Of a DNA stretch of 64,000 nucleotides, positions 12,043 to 24,447 are shown one piece after another. A program made the translations under genes and the position numbers. Location of the stretch: the NCBI GenBank assembly GCA_027559495.1, contig JAMXSV010000003.1:1240001-1304000 (forward strand), read 5' to 3'. The DNA comes from Aurifilum marmelostoma. Lineage: Eukaryota; Ascomycota; Sordariomycetes; Diaporthales; Cryphonectriaceae. Positions within the stretch are counted from its first letter, which is position 1; each line of letters starts with the position of its first letter. Below the pieces are notes generated by a model. That model did no database searches and was not told the DNA's origin. It worked only from the letters and a program-made list of their open reading frames with translations.

Positions 12043-13175
12043 CTTGCATCTTTCCCCGGCGCAGAGCAGGGCCGAGGCGCCGGGTTCGAGGCTCCCCAGT
12101 CAGGTTCGGGCTCGGGCGCAGGGCGTCAGGGGTGTTGTCTTCTCTTTGTTTCGAGTCGTCGCAGCATATGTTGCAGTTGGTGGTGGTCCGAGTGGCTGTG
12201 TGTGTTTTGGGGACGATTGACGAGTGAGGCGAGAGGGGAGGTAGGGTGTGTTGCAACAGGTGAGGAGGAGGAGGAGGAGGAGGAGGTGGTGGTGGTGGTG
12301 GTAGTGGTTGATCGGAAAGAGGGTGGTTGGCTTGGTTGGTCAGGTCGTTCTACAGGAAGAGGAAAGAGGCTGAACTGGGCCAAGGGACTGCCGGACAGGC
12401 CTTGACCTAGTTCGCAGCTCAACTGACTCTGGGGTTGCCTACAGTGAGCCTAGGGCCTGGAGGTGCTACCACGACTGCTACTTGATTATGTATGTACCAC
12501 TGTAGTACACAGGCGGCTGTGTGCGTGCGGACCTATACCGAGAGATCCTGGCCTATTCTCACAAAGGGATTACGACAATGGCGTTTGTTTAACCTTGTCC
12601 ACGTATGGTCCATAGTACGTACCTAATTTACGATGTTTAAAAGACTAAATTCGTCTTGGGAGAGGGGGGGGGGCTTATCTCGTGGCAGAGTGTCCAGTAT
12701 CAGGTCATTCTCCCCACAGTACTCCTACAAAATGGATATACATATCAGTATCTTGATCTGTTTATATGTATGTAGTAAAGAATAATTACTCTCTAGTACA
12801 CTCTAACCTAGAACAAAGAAAAAAAAAAAGCCTTGGAAATAAAAAGGCAGAGGAAGCAGGATGACGGCGTCCTGAGCCACCCCTGCCCCATGGGGTGGGT
12901 TACTTTGCCTAACGGTACCATGACCCAAGGCTTACAGGGGCCCCTGTGCAGATGCAACCGTACACTACAGTCTACCCCACTACAAGGAGGGGAGGATCCC
13001 AATCCAACCTCAGCCCTAGAAAATCGATAGCCTGGTAAACAAGTACCGTAGCAAACATCCCATAGTACTGCCACATTCAATCTCACCACAGAGGAGCTAT
13101 CACTTGCTCCTCCACCACCACCTTCTCTTCCTCATCGAACCAATCTCACGACTCTCGAGATAGATCCCACACACC
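12043..13175. other. Divergent promoter region between hbrB and gon7
   Basis: The two genes point away from each other across 1.1 kb. The segment contains a GGA run followed by a GGT run (about 12262-12303), a G8 run near 12664-12672 and an A run near 12821. No coding region is supported. Confidence 0.6.
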
Positions 13176-13536
13176 ATGGCGTCCTCCTCCTCCTCCTCCT
13201 CCTCCTCCTCCTCCGCCGACCAGAAGCTCTCCCTGGCAGCGACCTACAGCTCCCCCCACCAACGCCCCCTTCACCCTCGCCCACGACCTCCAGGCCCCTC
13301 CCTCCGGCACCACCAACCCATCCGTGCCCGACAAGACAAGATACCTGGCCGACCTGCGCAGGGCCACGTCCGCCATGCAGGCGCAGATCAACAAGGAGCT
13401 CACGCAGCGGATGGACGAGGACAAGGCCAGGGACGCAGCCGCCTCCGCCACCACCAAGAACGGAACCACCGCTGGTGTTGACGAGGCCAGGGAGGAAGAG
13501 AACTACGGCGAAGAGGCACAGGGAGAAGAGGACTGA
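13176..13536 (+). CDS. gon7: Gon7-like subunit of the KEOPS/EKC tRNA t6A complex, one apparent frameshift
   Basis: Gon7 is a small, largely disordered subunit of KEOPS/EKC, which with Kae1, Bud32, Cgi121 and Pcc1 makes t6A37 in ANN-decoding tRNAs. The ATG at 13176 is followed by eleven serines from a TCC repeat, then 'LAATYSSP'. At C6 (13252-13257) the frame must shift by one base to continue 'TNAPFTLAHDL', 'NPSVPDKTRYLADLRRATSA' and 'MQAQINKELTQRMDEDKARD', with an acidic end 'EEENYGEEAQGEED'. The corrected protein has 119 residues, the usual size of fungal Gon7. The gene is convergent with vps39, 232 bp away. The assignment rests on remembered family sequence, so moderate to good confidence. 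Confidence 0.8.
13182..13214 (+). repeat. (TCC)11 trinucleotide repeat encoding polyserine
   Basis: Eleven TCC codons directly after Met-Ala at the start of gon7; likely length-polymorphic and in frame. Confidence 0.9.
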
Positions 13537-13768
13537 ATTTGAAAACAAGAAAACCTCGTTGTGGAGTTCTCCTTGATATGGGAAAAATTCTAGTCTGGAT
13601 ATATCAAACGGAGGACAAGAGAACCAGAAAGAGAAAGGGGTATTGCGAAGATGCGCCTCGGAATACGAAAAAGAGGGAAACAAGAAATATGCACAGGGGA
13701 ACAGCACAATACAACGCTCGACACACAGACACCCTCCGTCCCCTACAAAGGAAACGAGCCAAAGATCA

Positions 13769-16700
13769 TCATCCCCAGCCGCCAGACGATGGCAGCCCGC
13801 CGCCCACCGCCGCAGGCCCTCCTGTCCGGCCCCACGCACCCGCTCTGCCATCCGTTCTCTGCTGCTGCTGCTGTTGCGACTGTGTGCCCGTACCAGTCGC
13901 CGCCGTCGCTGCTACCCCCGTCGCTCGATGCAGACATCCATAATGCACGACCGTGTTGTCCGGCAACGCAGCAACCACGCTCCCGCCCAGCCGCTTATGA
14001 CATACCCCGCACACCCTCTCATCATGGATGACCACCCTCCTGTTGCGCCCGCCCTGTCCACCTGGCACCCCGTCGCCCAGCAGCAATAAAGCCTGGCTCG
14101 CGACAAACTCTGTCTCGCGCAGCCCGGCCACGATGCGGCTCTCGTTTACTGCGCTGTTGGCTGCACGGATCCGCCCACGGAAGTAGGACTCGAGGTCTGC
14201 TACGGGCAGTGTATCTGGGATCACGGACAGTGTCGACGCCGCAGGGAGGCGCGAGCCATGCTTCGAGAGGAGGTCGAGCGCCGGCTCCAGGTTGGGTTTA
14301 TTGGGTGGCGGCGGTGTGAGGTAGAGGGAGAGCAGGGTCTGATAGATGGATGGGGTAGCATCATCGGCATCATCGTGTGCTGAGGATGGCCTACGTCCTT
14401 TGGATGCCGAGGCCGACTTTGGCGTAGCTGATGGGACGTCTTGCGATTTGTGCAGGCGGTTGCAGTATCTGGCGTTTGGAAGTCAGATCATGGGAGAAGA
14501 AAAAAGAAGAAGAAAATCAAATGAAACTGGAGAACTGGACTCACTCTTCTGCCTTGGCGTAGTCCTGCATCTTGAAGACGTAGATCAACAAGGCCGCCCT
14601 GTGCTCACCCATATTGCTAAAGACGATAGCTTGTGCTTCATAGAATGCCGGATCTGCCAATCACATCACAAGTCAGCATTGAGTCAGTCAGTCCCCTTTG
14701 GACGCACTGTGTGGACAAGACCCAGGGCGAGATACTACTCACCGTCGCCCTTGAGCAGGCTAAAGGCCCGTCCCAGACTATACTGCGAGCTCTCCTTCAG
14801 GAACCTCACGAGGCGTGCCATCTCCGCCTCCCACGTCACGTCGCGGACCTTGGACCCCTTGAGCTGCTGCACGAGCAGCTCCACCAGCCGGTTGTGGAAG
14901 TCGGGTGTGAGGTCGTTGAGCTCCGTGATGATGTGCTCGAGATATCTCACCTCCAGCTTTGCATCGATACCCTCCAAGAACTTGACGACGCGGTGCCTCG
15001 GCAGCGTCTCTGCGTTCTCCGTGTCGGCAACAAACACCTCCATCGCCAGATCTGGTGCCTTGCGCAAGGTCCACTCCGAGAACTCAAGGATGAGGTCGAT
15101 CATCTCGGGAGGTAAGTTCTGCAAGTACCCAACCGTGCGCTGCGGGCCGTGCAGCCCTGGAGCCTGTTCGTTGGGGTCGTCGCCCTCGCCAAACTTCTTG
15201 AGGAGCTCGAGGGCCTGGCGGTGGAGCTTCTTGCCGTAAAAGAAGTCGACGAGCTCGTTGTACCGGTTGTGCTCGAGAAGCTTCTCGTTGACGACATCAG
15301 GATCGCAGAAGTTGGGAATGCGGAACAGCGATGAGGCGAGCGTGGGGGCCGAGAACATATACGCCCGGAACAGGCACGTGTCGACGATCCTGAAGATGTC
15401 CTGGAGGTGTCGCTCCAGCTCGTCATCGGACTCATCACGCCCGCCATTCGTGGTGCTGAGGAGGCTTCTCAGGGCCTGCTCGCTAGAACCAGTCAGTGAG
15501 GGCTTCGGCTTCAGCCTGCCCGTGACCGGATCAAGGACGCGCTGCAGACGTGCGCGTGTGCCGGCCAGGAACCCTCGCAGCTCAAGCACAGCCTCCTTCA
15601 GATCCTTGCCCTCCGGCACGCCGTTATCGTCGCCAGAAGACTTGCCATCCATACTGCCGGCGTCGTCCGTATCCGCCCCTTTCTTCGTAGACGAGGTGAT
15701 GGAGGCGGTCTCCGGGTTCGCTTTTGCGCGGTGCCCAAGCAGCATCCTTGCAAATCCTGCGCCCAGGTTTGTTGGGGATGCAACGTCCTCGGTATTGTTC
15801 GATGTAGCGTCGCTCTCCTTACGTGCGTGCGCGTGGACGTGTGCATATGTCTTCTCGCCGTTCTCGGCCAACTTGGTATGATGATGATGATGATGATGAT
15901 GATTACCCTCATCTTCGGACTCGTCGCTCTCTTTCTCCTCGGGATGGCCAGATAAGTCACCAGCGATGCTCTTCGGAAACAACCTCAACACCCGCTCCGG
16001 TGGCGCATGCACTTCGTCCTCATTGAAGAGATCCATAGACTCGCGGTACTTCTTGGCACGGAACAGCACCTCGGCCTTCTGCATCTTGATGCTGCGCATG
16101 GTCTCGGTCTTGTTCCTCAAGAGGGCATCCTCCAGCATGGCCAGCACGCTGATGGCCTCGTCGTACCTCTCGCTGCCCACTAGCTCTTCGATCTGCGAGT
16201 CATAGTCGGTCGCGTCCATCTTCCACACCACCCTCTCGCTCGAGATGTGGAAGCCCTTGCCTGCATGGGCAAGGCTCACGGTGGGCGGTGGGAAATGCAG
16301 ACTCGCGGCACCCGGCAGCGGAATTGTCTGCAGCAGGCTCAGCGTGTCCGGATTCCTGACCTCGAGCGAACCCTTGGCAGGGCTCTGCAGCGCCAGGATG
16401 TATGGGTACGAGTATCCCACACCTTCAGGCGCAGACTGCCAGGGTATCTGCTTCTTGTCAGGCACAGGCTTGCCCTCGTCCGTGATGAAGAGGGTGTTGA
16501 TGTCCTTGGCAAGCAGCATCTGCCCGTCGGCCAGCTTGGTCGCCAGCGGCTTGGGCACGTAGCCGCCCAGGCCCATGTAACCCATGCCGGCGCTGCTCAT
16601 GGCGCCGAACCTGCTCCCCTGGCCAGCACCAGCAATCTGGCCTGGTGCGACAACGTCCTCGACAGCGCCTGTCAGGACGTCGACCAGCACGTACCCGGCG

Positions 16701-17458
16701 TTCATGCCGCACACCAGCCTCGTGGCGCTCGCCCAGGTCACGGTGCGGATGGCCTCGGTGAGCACGACCTCGACAACGTCGGGCGACAGCTCGCTCTCGT
16801 GCCAGCTCCACAGCAGCAGCTTCCGCTTGACGGCGACGGCCATGCGCGAGATGATCTCGGGGATACCCGTCTCGGTGTCGCGCACAATGTTGGACGTGAC
16901 AGCGAAGCACGAGGCGTTCTTGGTACGGGCGAGGGGCGCGCAGCCGTCCAGCGGCTCGTATGTCTGCAGGTCGTGCAGCGAGATGGCATAATTGGACAGC
17001 GACACCAGCGTGTTGGCCTCCTTGATGATGGCCAGCTGTTCGATGGCCCGGGTCGAGAACTTCTCTACCTCGCGGAGGAGGTCGGTCGGCCTGGGTTGAG
17101 CCTTGGCGGGCGAGGGCGAGGGCTGGAACCCCCGCGGCGCCCACTGGAGAGCCGACCGTCTGGGCATCACCGTGCTTATCTGACGAGCCATTTGTGGTCT
17201 TGTGACTGTGGTGGGCGGAGGAGGAGAGGGCAGGAGGTTCGAGCTCGTTCAGACGGTAGACCCGCAAGCTGCCCGTATTGAGGCCGACGAGGACGCGGTC
17301 GCCTGTCGGTCGAGGTCCGTCCTCTAGTCAGACAACATACTTTTCAGAACAGGTACACTGGCAGGGAGTGACAAACCATAAGCCAGGATAGTTTCTATCT
17401 TGGACTTGTCCCTCTGCTTGAGCTCGATGATGGGTCGAGCCGTGAATGCGGAGAGCAT
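13769..17458 (-). CDS. vps39: Vps39/Vam6 subunit of the HOPS tethering complex, one apparent frameshift
   Basis: Vps39 binds Ypt7/Rab7 and is part of HOPS, which tethers late endosomes, autophagosomes and vacuoles before fusion. Exons run 17458-17377, 17302-14743, 14653-14545 and 14468-13769. The first exon starts 'MLSAFTARPIIELKQRDKSK', the standard fungal Vps39 start. A citron-homology (CNH) beta-propeller follows (about 18-330), with 'RKLLLWSWHESELSP' and 'RTVTWASATRLVCGMNAGYV'. Then come alpha-solenoid repeats and the C-terminal Vps39 zinc-finger-like segment with 'CGVCHKRLG' and 'HYGCL'. One base too many in the plus-strand C run 17129-17133 breaks the frame. Corrected length is about 1149 residues, slightly long for the family because of acidic inserts including eight histidines. 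Exon phases agree only with that correction. Confidence 0.93.
15878..15901 (-). repeat. Trinucleotide repeat encoding His8 in vps39
   Basis: An ATG/CAT trinucleotide array (plus strand) gives eight consecutive histidines near residue 495, inside an acidic disordered insert between solenoid segments. Confidence 0.85.
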
Positions 17459-18312
17459 CGCTGCTGCAGAGATGCGCTGGCTGGCAGCTGCATCCGAAGT
17501 TTCGGGACCGCTATGAGGACATCAGGCCTTGGGTGAGGGAAACGCAGTGTGTCGCGATGAGGACAGTTGTGTGATGTAACTTCTGCCAGTCGGTGTTGTA
17601 AAAGTACAGTCCGGGTACGGAAACAGTACAAGCTGTCTGTGGAGCTTGTCACAGTCGATAGGCCGTACCAAGGCTGCTGGGTCTCCAAAACAGCAAGTGA
17701 CCTTTGACAGCGATGAGTGTTCCGCAGACTGCGGGCCGAGTGATCTGGTATGACCGCATAGTTTCCGGCTTCTCCAAATTACAGCGAGACCCCACATCTC
17801 TCTTTAGCACCGCGGAATGGCTGTACCCGAGGTGACCTTTTTTTTTTTTTTTTTATATATTCCTTTTTATATATCATTGTTGAGATCTCAGTTCTTGGAT
17901 GAAAATCCCAGGATAAAGGAAAATGACAAGAAGAAAAATATATATACAATGACGAGAGAGAGACACACAAAAATGCATAGATGTGGATCAAAACAAAGCA
18001 GTCAACCTTTCACAAATATACCTTCATTTCAAATCAAAACCTGTACTCAACCAAGATCATCTGTGTACTCCGTATGTCGCTTCTATGATCGCCCACCATG
18101 TATACTTTGCATACAACATCCAGAAACATTCTATACCCTATACCACCACCAGCCACAAGATACATGTTTCTCTTCCCACCATTGACGCCAGATTCTCATG
18201 CCAACACGCTCACTTCGATGACGTTCAGGAACCCCAGATCTTTCCAGAATAAGCCCATCCAACGTAGAGAAATGCTCATACTATACCTTGGCACACACCT
18301 CGTCAGGGACAA
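17459..18312. other. Intergenic: vps39 promoter and phosphate-transporter 3' flank
   Basis: These 854 bp separate two tandem minus-strand genes. The middle (about 17835-17960) is A/T-rich, with a T17-like run and TATA-like stretches. No gene seen. Confidence 0.6.
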
Positions 18313-21180
18313 TTACATGCCACTGACTCTCATCGCCCCGTACCCCAGGCTGATCACCACAACGAGCGTGATGAGACTGCTCGGCACACCCCTACTGATG
18401 AAATGCCTGACCTTGAGGTATCTCTGTCCCGCCGGGTCCTCCTTCATAATCGCAGCTGTAGTGAGGAGAAGAGAAAGAAGGAAAAAAAGTCAGCAACGAT
18501 TCACACAGTAATCGGAATGGCAGTAACGCGGGACCACTTACTCATATTCGGGAATCCGCTCGTCGGCAGTCCCATCGCCGCAGAGCACATCAAGACGCCC
18601 GCCATGACCAACAGGTTGGGATGCGGCTCCTCCATCGATGCACCAACATTGTAGACCAGAGGGAGGATGATCAACGCCGCAACGGTGTGGCTGATAAATG
18701 TCGCAATGACGAGGATCAGGCACGAAAACACGACCAGAACGCCGTACAGGCTCATCCCCTCCACGCGGTGACTGATAGCCACCGCGACGGTGTCGAGAAG
18801 ACCAGAGGACTTGACCGCCTTGCCGAGGGACAGCCCACCTGCTGCGAGGATGATGATTGTCCAGGGGAAGTTGTTGAAGTCTTCCTTGGTCAAGATCCCA
18901 ACACCAAAAAACAGCACAATCGGGATGATGGCTATGACGCCCATGTCTCCAAAGACTGGTTCAAGCTGGTGACTCGCGCACCACAGTGCAATCGTCCCGA
19001 TGGTGACGATGGAGACAAACCACTGTATCCCTGTGAATTTATCCTGAACCTGGCGGATGGGAATAATAGTCGTACCGCGACCAGGACTGAAAGTGACGAG
19101 CAACAGCAGCCAGATGAGGCAGATCGAGACGACGCCAACAGGGATCACGATGAAGAACCACTGGCCCCAGCCGGGCTCGGGAACCATGATGCCCAGTGCC
19201 ACTACGTTCTGCGGGGAGGCGATGGGCGAGAGCATGCCGCCAATGTTGGACGCAAGGGCAATACCCATAATGACGGCTTTGGACATGTTGGAGTCGGAGG
19301 GAAGATTGCGGAGCATGGGCTTAGGTTTCTTCGTCAGCATCACGCCCGCTCTCATGAACATTGCAGCCATAGAACACGCTCACCTCGATGATAGAGAAGC
19401 ACAGCACCGGAGCAGCCACGTTGCTGATCAGCATGCTTGCAAAAGCAGCAACAAACATGTTCGCGATAAGCACCGTCCTTGGCGTGGTGCCCGCCTTGCT
19501 GAGCACGAAAGTGGCAATGCGCTTGTCAATCTTGCACTTGGACAGCGCAGCGGCGAGGGTAAAGCCGCCGAGCAGGAGCATGATCACAGGCGTCCACATC
19601 GCAGAGAAGATATACGCAGTCGCCTTCTTAGAGTCCAGCCTGATGTGTGGCGGCTCTTCCGCTATGATCACATTCAGGAGGACGCACAGAAACGGGATCA
19701 TCAGGGAGGTGACAAAAAGCGGGATTGCCTAGGTACGCGCAGGTTAGTTCTCGTTGCCCTCCGTCTCGGTCAAAACAGGTACACAGGGTTCAGCTCACCT
19801 CGGTGGCCCACAACAAGCTCACAAAGACCAGCATCGCCAGACAATTCTGTTGCTCCGGCTTCTCCATGATCGGGACGAAGAGCAGCACGAAGAACACCGA
19901 TAGGATGATCAGCAGGGTGAACATGGCAGAGCTGAACAGCCACACAGGAAATGTGAACCTGCCAACAGGTGTCACGATCGCCTTGGTCTCCGGAGAATCG
20001 TCATCATCGCCCTGCAGCCTGGTCTTGATCGTGTCACCTCTGCCCAGCAGCGCACGGCCCAAGCTGGCGGCCTCGGCCCTGCGCTCCATGCCTATGAGAT
20101 CTCTCCACACGGTGTTTCGTTCCCACACGACGTGCTCACGGAGGTGGCTGCGGAGGTCCCTCTTGGCCGCCTCCTCGTTGCCGTTGGTGACAATGTCGGT
20201 GTAAGCCTGTTCCATCTTGCCGATGTTCTCCTCGACACCTTTCATCGTCGCCGCCTGGAAGGGGTATGCCGGCTCGACATACTTCTCCATGTACACGGGC
20301 CTGTACCGCCGGTCCAGGATCTTGTCGAACTTCTTGAGGACCTTGCGGAATCCCGTCTTGTTCAGCTGCACAAAGCTCTTGAGCTCGCACAGCTGCACAT
20401 ACAGGCCCACAATGCGCTTCTTGAGCATGATGCCGCCAGAGTACTGCACAGCATGCTCGTAATCATCGTAGCTGGCGCTCATCCGGCGCACCGACCTCGT
20501 CAGCTCTGTCGAGACCGTCAGGTCCGTCACAGCGGCCTGAGGGGCCGACCTTCGGCGCCCACTCTGCAGGCTGACACGGCGTTTGCGGCTCGACGGCGCC
20601 GTCAGTGCGGTAGTCTCGTCCTCGTCCTCATCGCTGTCTTCCTCGACGCCATCTTCGGTAGAGTGACGGCTCTGCGCGCTGTTCCTCCGCCCGCCCAGCT
20701 GTCTGCTCGGCATATGCGCGCTGCTCTGGCCCGTCGCGGGCCTGTTGGCTGCCCCGTCCTCGCCATCCTCCTCTTCAAAGAGGCCAATGTCGCGCAGTAG
20801 AAGGCTCACCTCATCAAAGAGCTCGCGCTCCTTGATCTGGTAGAACGAGATGATCTTCTCGAGTTCGACATCGAGGGCCCGCTTGAAGACGCCTTCAGGG
20901 TCGTCGGAGGGTATGAGGGGCCGTGACTCGGCATCGTCAGCGTGGGAGTGATTGGTCTGGTGGATGGCCTTCTCGAGCTGGTAGATTCTGGTGGCGGAGG
21001 AGAACGACAGTCAGCCAGATGTTCCCTCGCATCGAGTTTCTATCTTGCAATGGGGGTGAGGGAGGGGGGGGGAGGTGGAGAGGGAGTCGGGGCACACATT
21101 TTCTTCAGGTTGCTATAGGCAATGTAGTGGCTGCTCCAGTCCGGGACGGCATTGAACTGGATACTGTGAGAGAACTTCAT
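18313..21180 (-). CDS. SPX-domain low-affinity phosphate transporter (Pho87/Pho90/Pho91 type)
   Basis: Proteins of this type carry an N-terminal SPX domain that senses inositol pyrophosphates and a divalent-anion/Na+ symporter-like membrane domain that moves phosphate across the plasma or vacuolar membrane. Exons: 21180-21098, 20987-19799, 19728-19384, 19319-18542 and 18455-18313, all GT-AG and in phase, giving 845 residues. The SPX start is 'MKFSHSIQFNAVPDWSSHYI', and the basic SPX helix reads 'KTGFRKVLKKFDKILDRRYR'. Membrane segments begin near 'WLFSSAMFTLLIILSVFFVL' and end 'LITLVVVISLGYGAMRVSGM'. 'SNIGGMLSPIASPQN' is the transporter signature region. An ATG at 21612 would add 144 residues in frame, but family members normally begin at the SPX Met, so 21180 is preferred. 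The sequence does not decide between plasma-membrane and vacuolar subtype. Confidence 0.92.
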
Positions 21181-24100
21181 CTCGTCCCTGTCTTCGAGCC
21201 AGCGGCGCTTCTCGGCCCTTTTGGCAGCTCTCCTCTTCTCTCTGTCAACCAGCTCGCGCCGCGCCGAGATCTGTGGGTAGTCGTCGAGCTCGTACTGCTC
21301 CTCCTCCGCCTCTGCAGGAGCTGTTGATGCCCTCACCGCCGGCCCCTGATGTGATGATGCCCTCGGGGACCGTATCCTCCCGATTCTGTCTGAGACAGCC
21401 GTCGAGGTCTGAGACAAAGCTGCGGCTGAGGTGGCCAGCTGATCTGGGATGTGCGCAGCTGATGCTGCCTCTTGGGAACCGTAGCTGGTCGTGGTGATGA
21501 TATCGCGGGGATCTCCTTCTTGGAGGGGAAGCGGTGATGACAGAGGGCGAGGTGGTGAGTGGCTACTTGTACCGTCCGGACATTGAGATGTCAGTGTCTC
21601 TGGATCCGGCATAAAAAGGCGAGGGCAGCCTTGTTCGAAAGATAGATATGTAGTATCGTGGCGTGGCTAGCTGCTGTGCTAGGAACGCATCGGTCTGTAC
21701 TATTTGGCACTGATATCATTTGCTGTGGGCGCGCGATGGTCCAGGTTGGTAAAGTGCCAACTCGCAAGGGTACACAGCACACTAGATGGAGCCCATACAT
21801 GACAGGTTGGACCCACTGTCTTGCATCTGTTGCAGCGCATTCTGCCGCGGCACTTTCGCTGGTCAGCAGGGCTGACAGGGGGGGACTAGGGACCTACCGT
21901 CCTCGTGCTAAGCACCACCCAGAGGCCTAGTTTACAGCACGCCCCCCATGCAGAGATCGTCCTTTGACGTTCCTTTTACGCTAGGAAAGGCTGACTGCAG
22001 TGCAACCCGTTCACTGACTGCAGCCTTAGATCACAAGGCAATCAATGTGCCCATGGTGCCGTGGCCATATTGCCATGATTTGCGAGCACCAGACTGCAGA
22101 CAAGTTGTGTAACACTCGAGAGTCGTCGTCTTTCTTACTCTCAACCAGAGGCTGATCCTGTGACGTGGGTGCCTTTTACTGATTAGCTCAATTCATATTC
22201 GCCAGGACAATTCGTTCCCACCCAATAAAAAGGGCCACTCTCGGGCTAGAGCAGAAGATCAAAGGCGTCAGTCATCTGCTCAAAAAAAAATAACTTAATT
22301 TCTTGGTTGACTACTGATATGGTTTACTGAGTCAAATGTATCCCAGTACTTGAGTAGGTGGTACATTCTTTACCTCCGACTTTCTATCGACTAAATGACT
22401 TGAGTTGTCACATGAACTGGTGAATTATCTGCATGTGTTTATGCATTGATATGACTCAAGATCTCGTCTGAGAACGTTCTCATAAATTTGAGGCTGATCA
22501 GAGAAACATGGGACTCCAGGCTCTCGTCGAGTCTTGGAGTCTCCGAGTGACTTCCATGAGCAAAAACGAGCAGTTACCTTTCCGTGTCGGCTGATAAAAT
22601 TTAGAGCGTTATTTTGCGACTTATCATCCCATGCCGGACAACATTGATAGAAAACGGGTAGCATCTGGGACAAAATGTCATAGCAATATCTGTGGGTGAA
22701 TTTTGACAAGGCAAAGCATGGGAGACCTGGGCATGTACTTCCATAGATGACAGTGACTGAGATTGTCTTTACGCCTAGGGAAAAACCAGAGATATCGAAA
22801 GGTCTACTGAATTCAAGATCAGCATAAGCATTTTGCTCAGCAATTCCTCATCACCTAATGGAGATACGCAGATGACCGAGCTTGTAGTAACTGCTAGGCC
22901 GGAGTTCTGAGACCTCCCAGCTTAGTACTCATCCATAGATTCTGATGTTTGCTTGCTGAAAGTATGGAGATCGCAAATCGTTGCGACGATAACGACTTAT
23001 TGAGTGTCATCGAACTGCATATGAGGCCTGGATGTCTACCAAAGGGATGACAGTGTCAGCAAGCACCATCAAAAGCCGTTCCTAGAGGGCTCTGTGTGAA
23101 TCCGAGTTCTGTCTTCTCTTGATGGAGATACCGAATATCCATGACACTCTTCATATAAGCCGCATGGATTGCCATCTTCATCCGCCTGGGAAAAGACTCT
23201 GATGCCACGGTGGACAATACATCCGCGCTCCGGGCTTGGAGTAGGCGTCTTTGATACAGTTTCCACTCTTAATTTTAATAATTGACATATTGTGGACCAA
23301 TCTTTTTGTAAATATGCTTTGGATTTGATGACAGCCTGGCAAAAATCTCATCTGAAACACCAGAAAGCAAAGGTGCGAATTCGGAAAACGAGGCGATTGC
23401 ACCACACATGAGCGTTCTGTCCCTGAATTCCTTTTTATATTCCGCGGAAATTCCCAGACTCTTAAGGATCGAAGCAGCAGTGACTATCAGGTAATCAAGC
23501 TGTATCTGAGCTATCTGGTATTGCTATATCCGAGGAAGGCGGCTCACGAATGAGACGGCGACAGGACTGTGCAAGGTCTCGTCTATATACCCACTCGGTC
23601 ATGGTCCTCCGAATACTTCCTTGAGAGGATGCCATTCAAGACCAGAGCTTTGTATGTATATTAGAGGTACCTGGCGTTGATGAGGATGCTGACCTGATGC
23701 GTTGTGTCTGCCGTTTTCTTCCCCTCATCAATCCTAGAGTCTTGAAAATCCATCAAAATCTATCATGTGCAATGGGCATCATTCAGCATACACCAACTCG
23801 AGACTATGGGTTTTGAGATTTCACGCCGTCTCCAGGGCTAAAAGCCCTATAGTCATCATAGAATCGGCTGATAAATTATGGGTCAAGTTAACCCAGACAG
23901 AACGAAATGTGGACGAGGCAATAGACTATAGACAATGCTAATTTCTACCAAACACTGCCTTCATTCATCATGACGGAGCCACATGTCCATTTTCATTCAG
24001 TGCAGTCCCCTAAAGACAGGATGCAATAAATGAGAAGGGTACCAGTATATTAAGTAACTAATATTAGCTCAAATGCCGCCCCAAAGGTTATGAAACGACT

Positions 24101-24447
24101 TGATTGAATTAATAATATTTTTCTTTTGCGCCCACGGCCCCGACTCTTGCGTGTTGTCGTCAGAAATAAAAGAGGGTATATCGGTATCTCAGCAGAAATA
24201 GAATCCAGATAATCATCAGAATCATAACGAGCGTGTTTGTTTTACTTCCCTTCAACGACATCTCTGTCCGACCACATTTGCTTCTCGCTCTCAATCCCTC
24301 AGTCCATCCCCCTGTTATGATCACCTTGTCAACTCGGTCCTCGACTGAAGACGCAAGTCGACCTCTCCCCCTCCCCCTTACCTGCAACAGCGACAGACAC
24401 ACCTTCGCCATCCTCGTAAAAAGCATGCCACGCGACTTAAACCCCCC
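21181..24447. other. Gene-poor, AT-leaning intergenic block
   Basis: This holds the transporter leader (open in frame to 21612), then about 2.5 kb that is visibly richer in A/T than its flanks. Short frames are interrupted by many TAA/TAG. A decayed reading frame lies on the minus strand at about 23056-23502. No terminal repeats or transposase motifs are visible. Confidence 0.55.
23056..23502 (-). pseudogene. Decayed protein-coding relic of unknown family
   Basis: One minus-strand frame reads as plausible protein for about 148 codons, for example 'LIVTAASILKSLGISAEYKK', 'SEFAPLLSGVSDEIFARLSS' and 'SFPRRMKMAIHAAYMKSVMD'. It has two TAA stops three codons apart in the middle and a TGA at the end. 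No canonical donor or acceptor removes the central stops. The surrounding sequence is AT-leaning with scattered stops in all frames. This suggests an old gene degraded by mutation, possibly RIP, but I could not assign a family and did not compute RIP indices. Confidence 0.35.

Noticed and set aside
12078..12100. GGTTCGAGGCTCC, resembling a tRNA B box
   Set aside because: No matching A box or cloverleaf stems around it.
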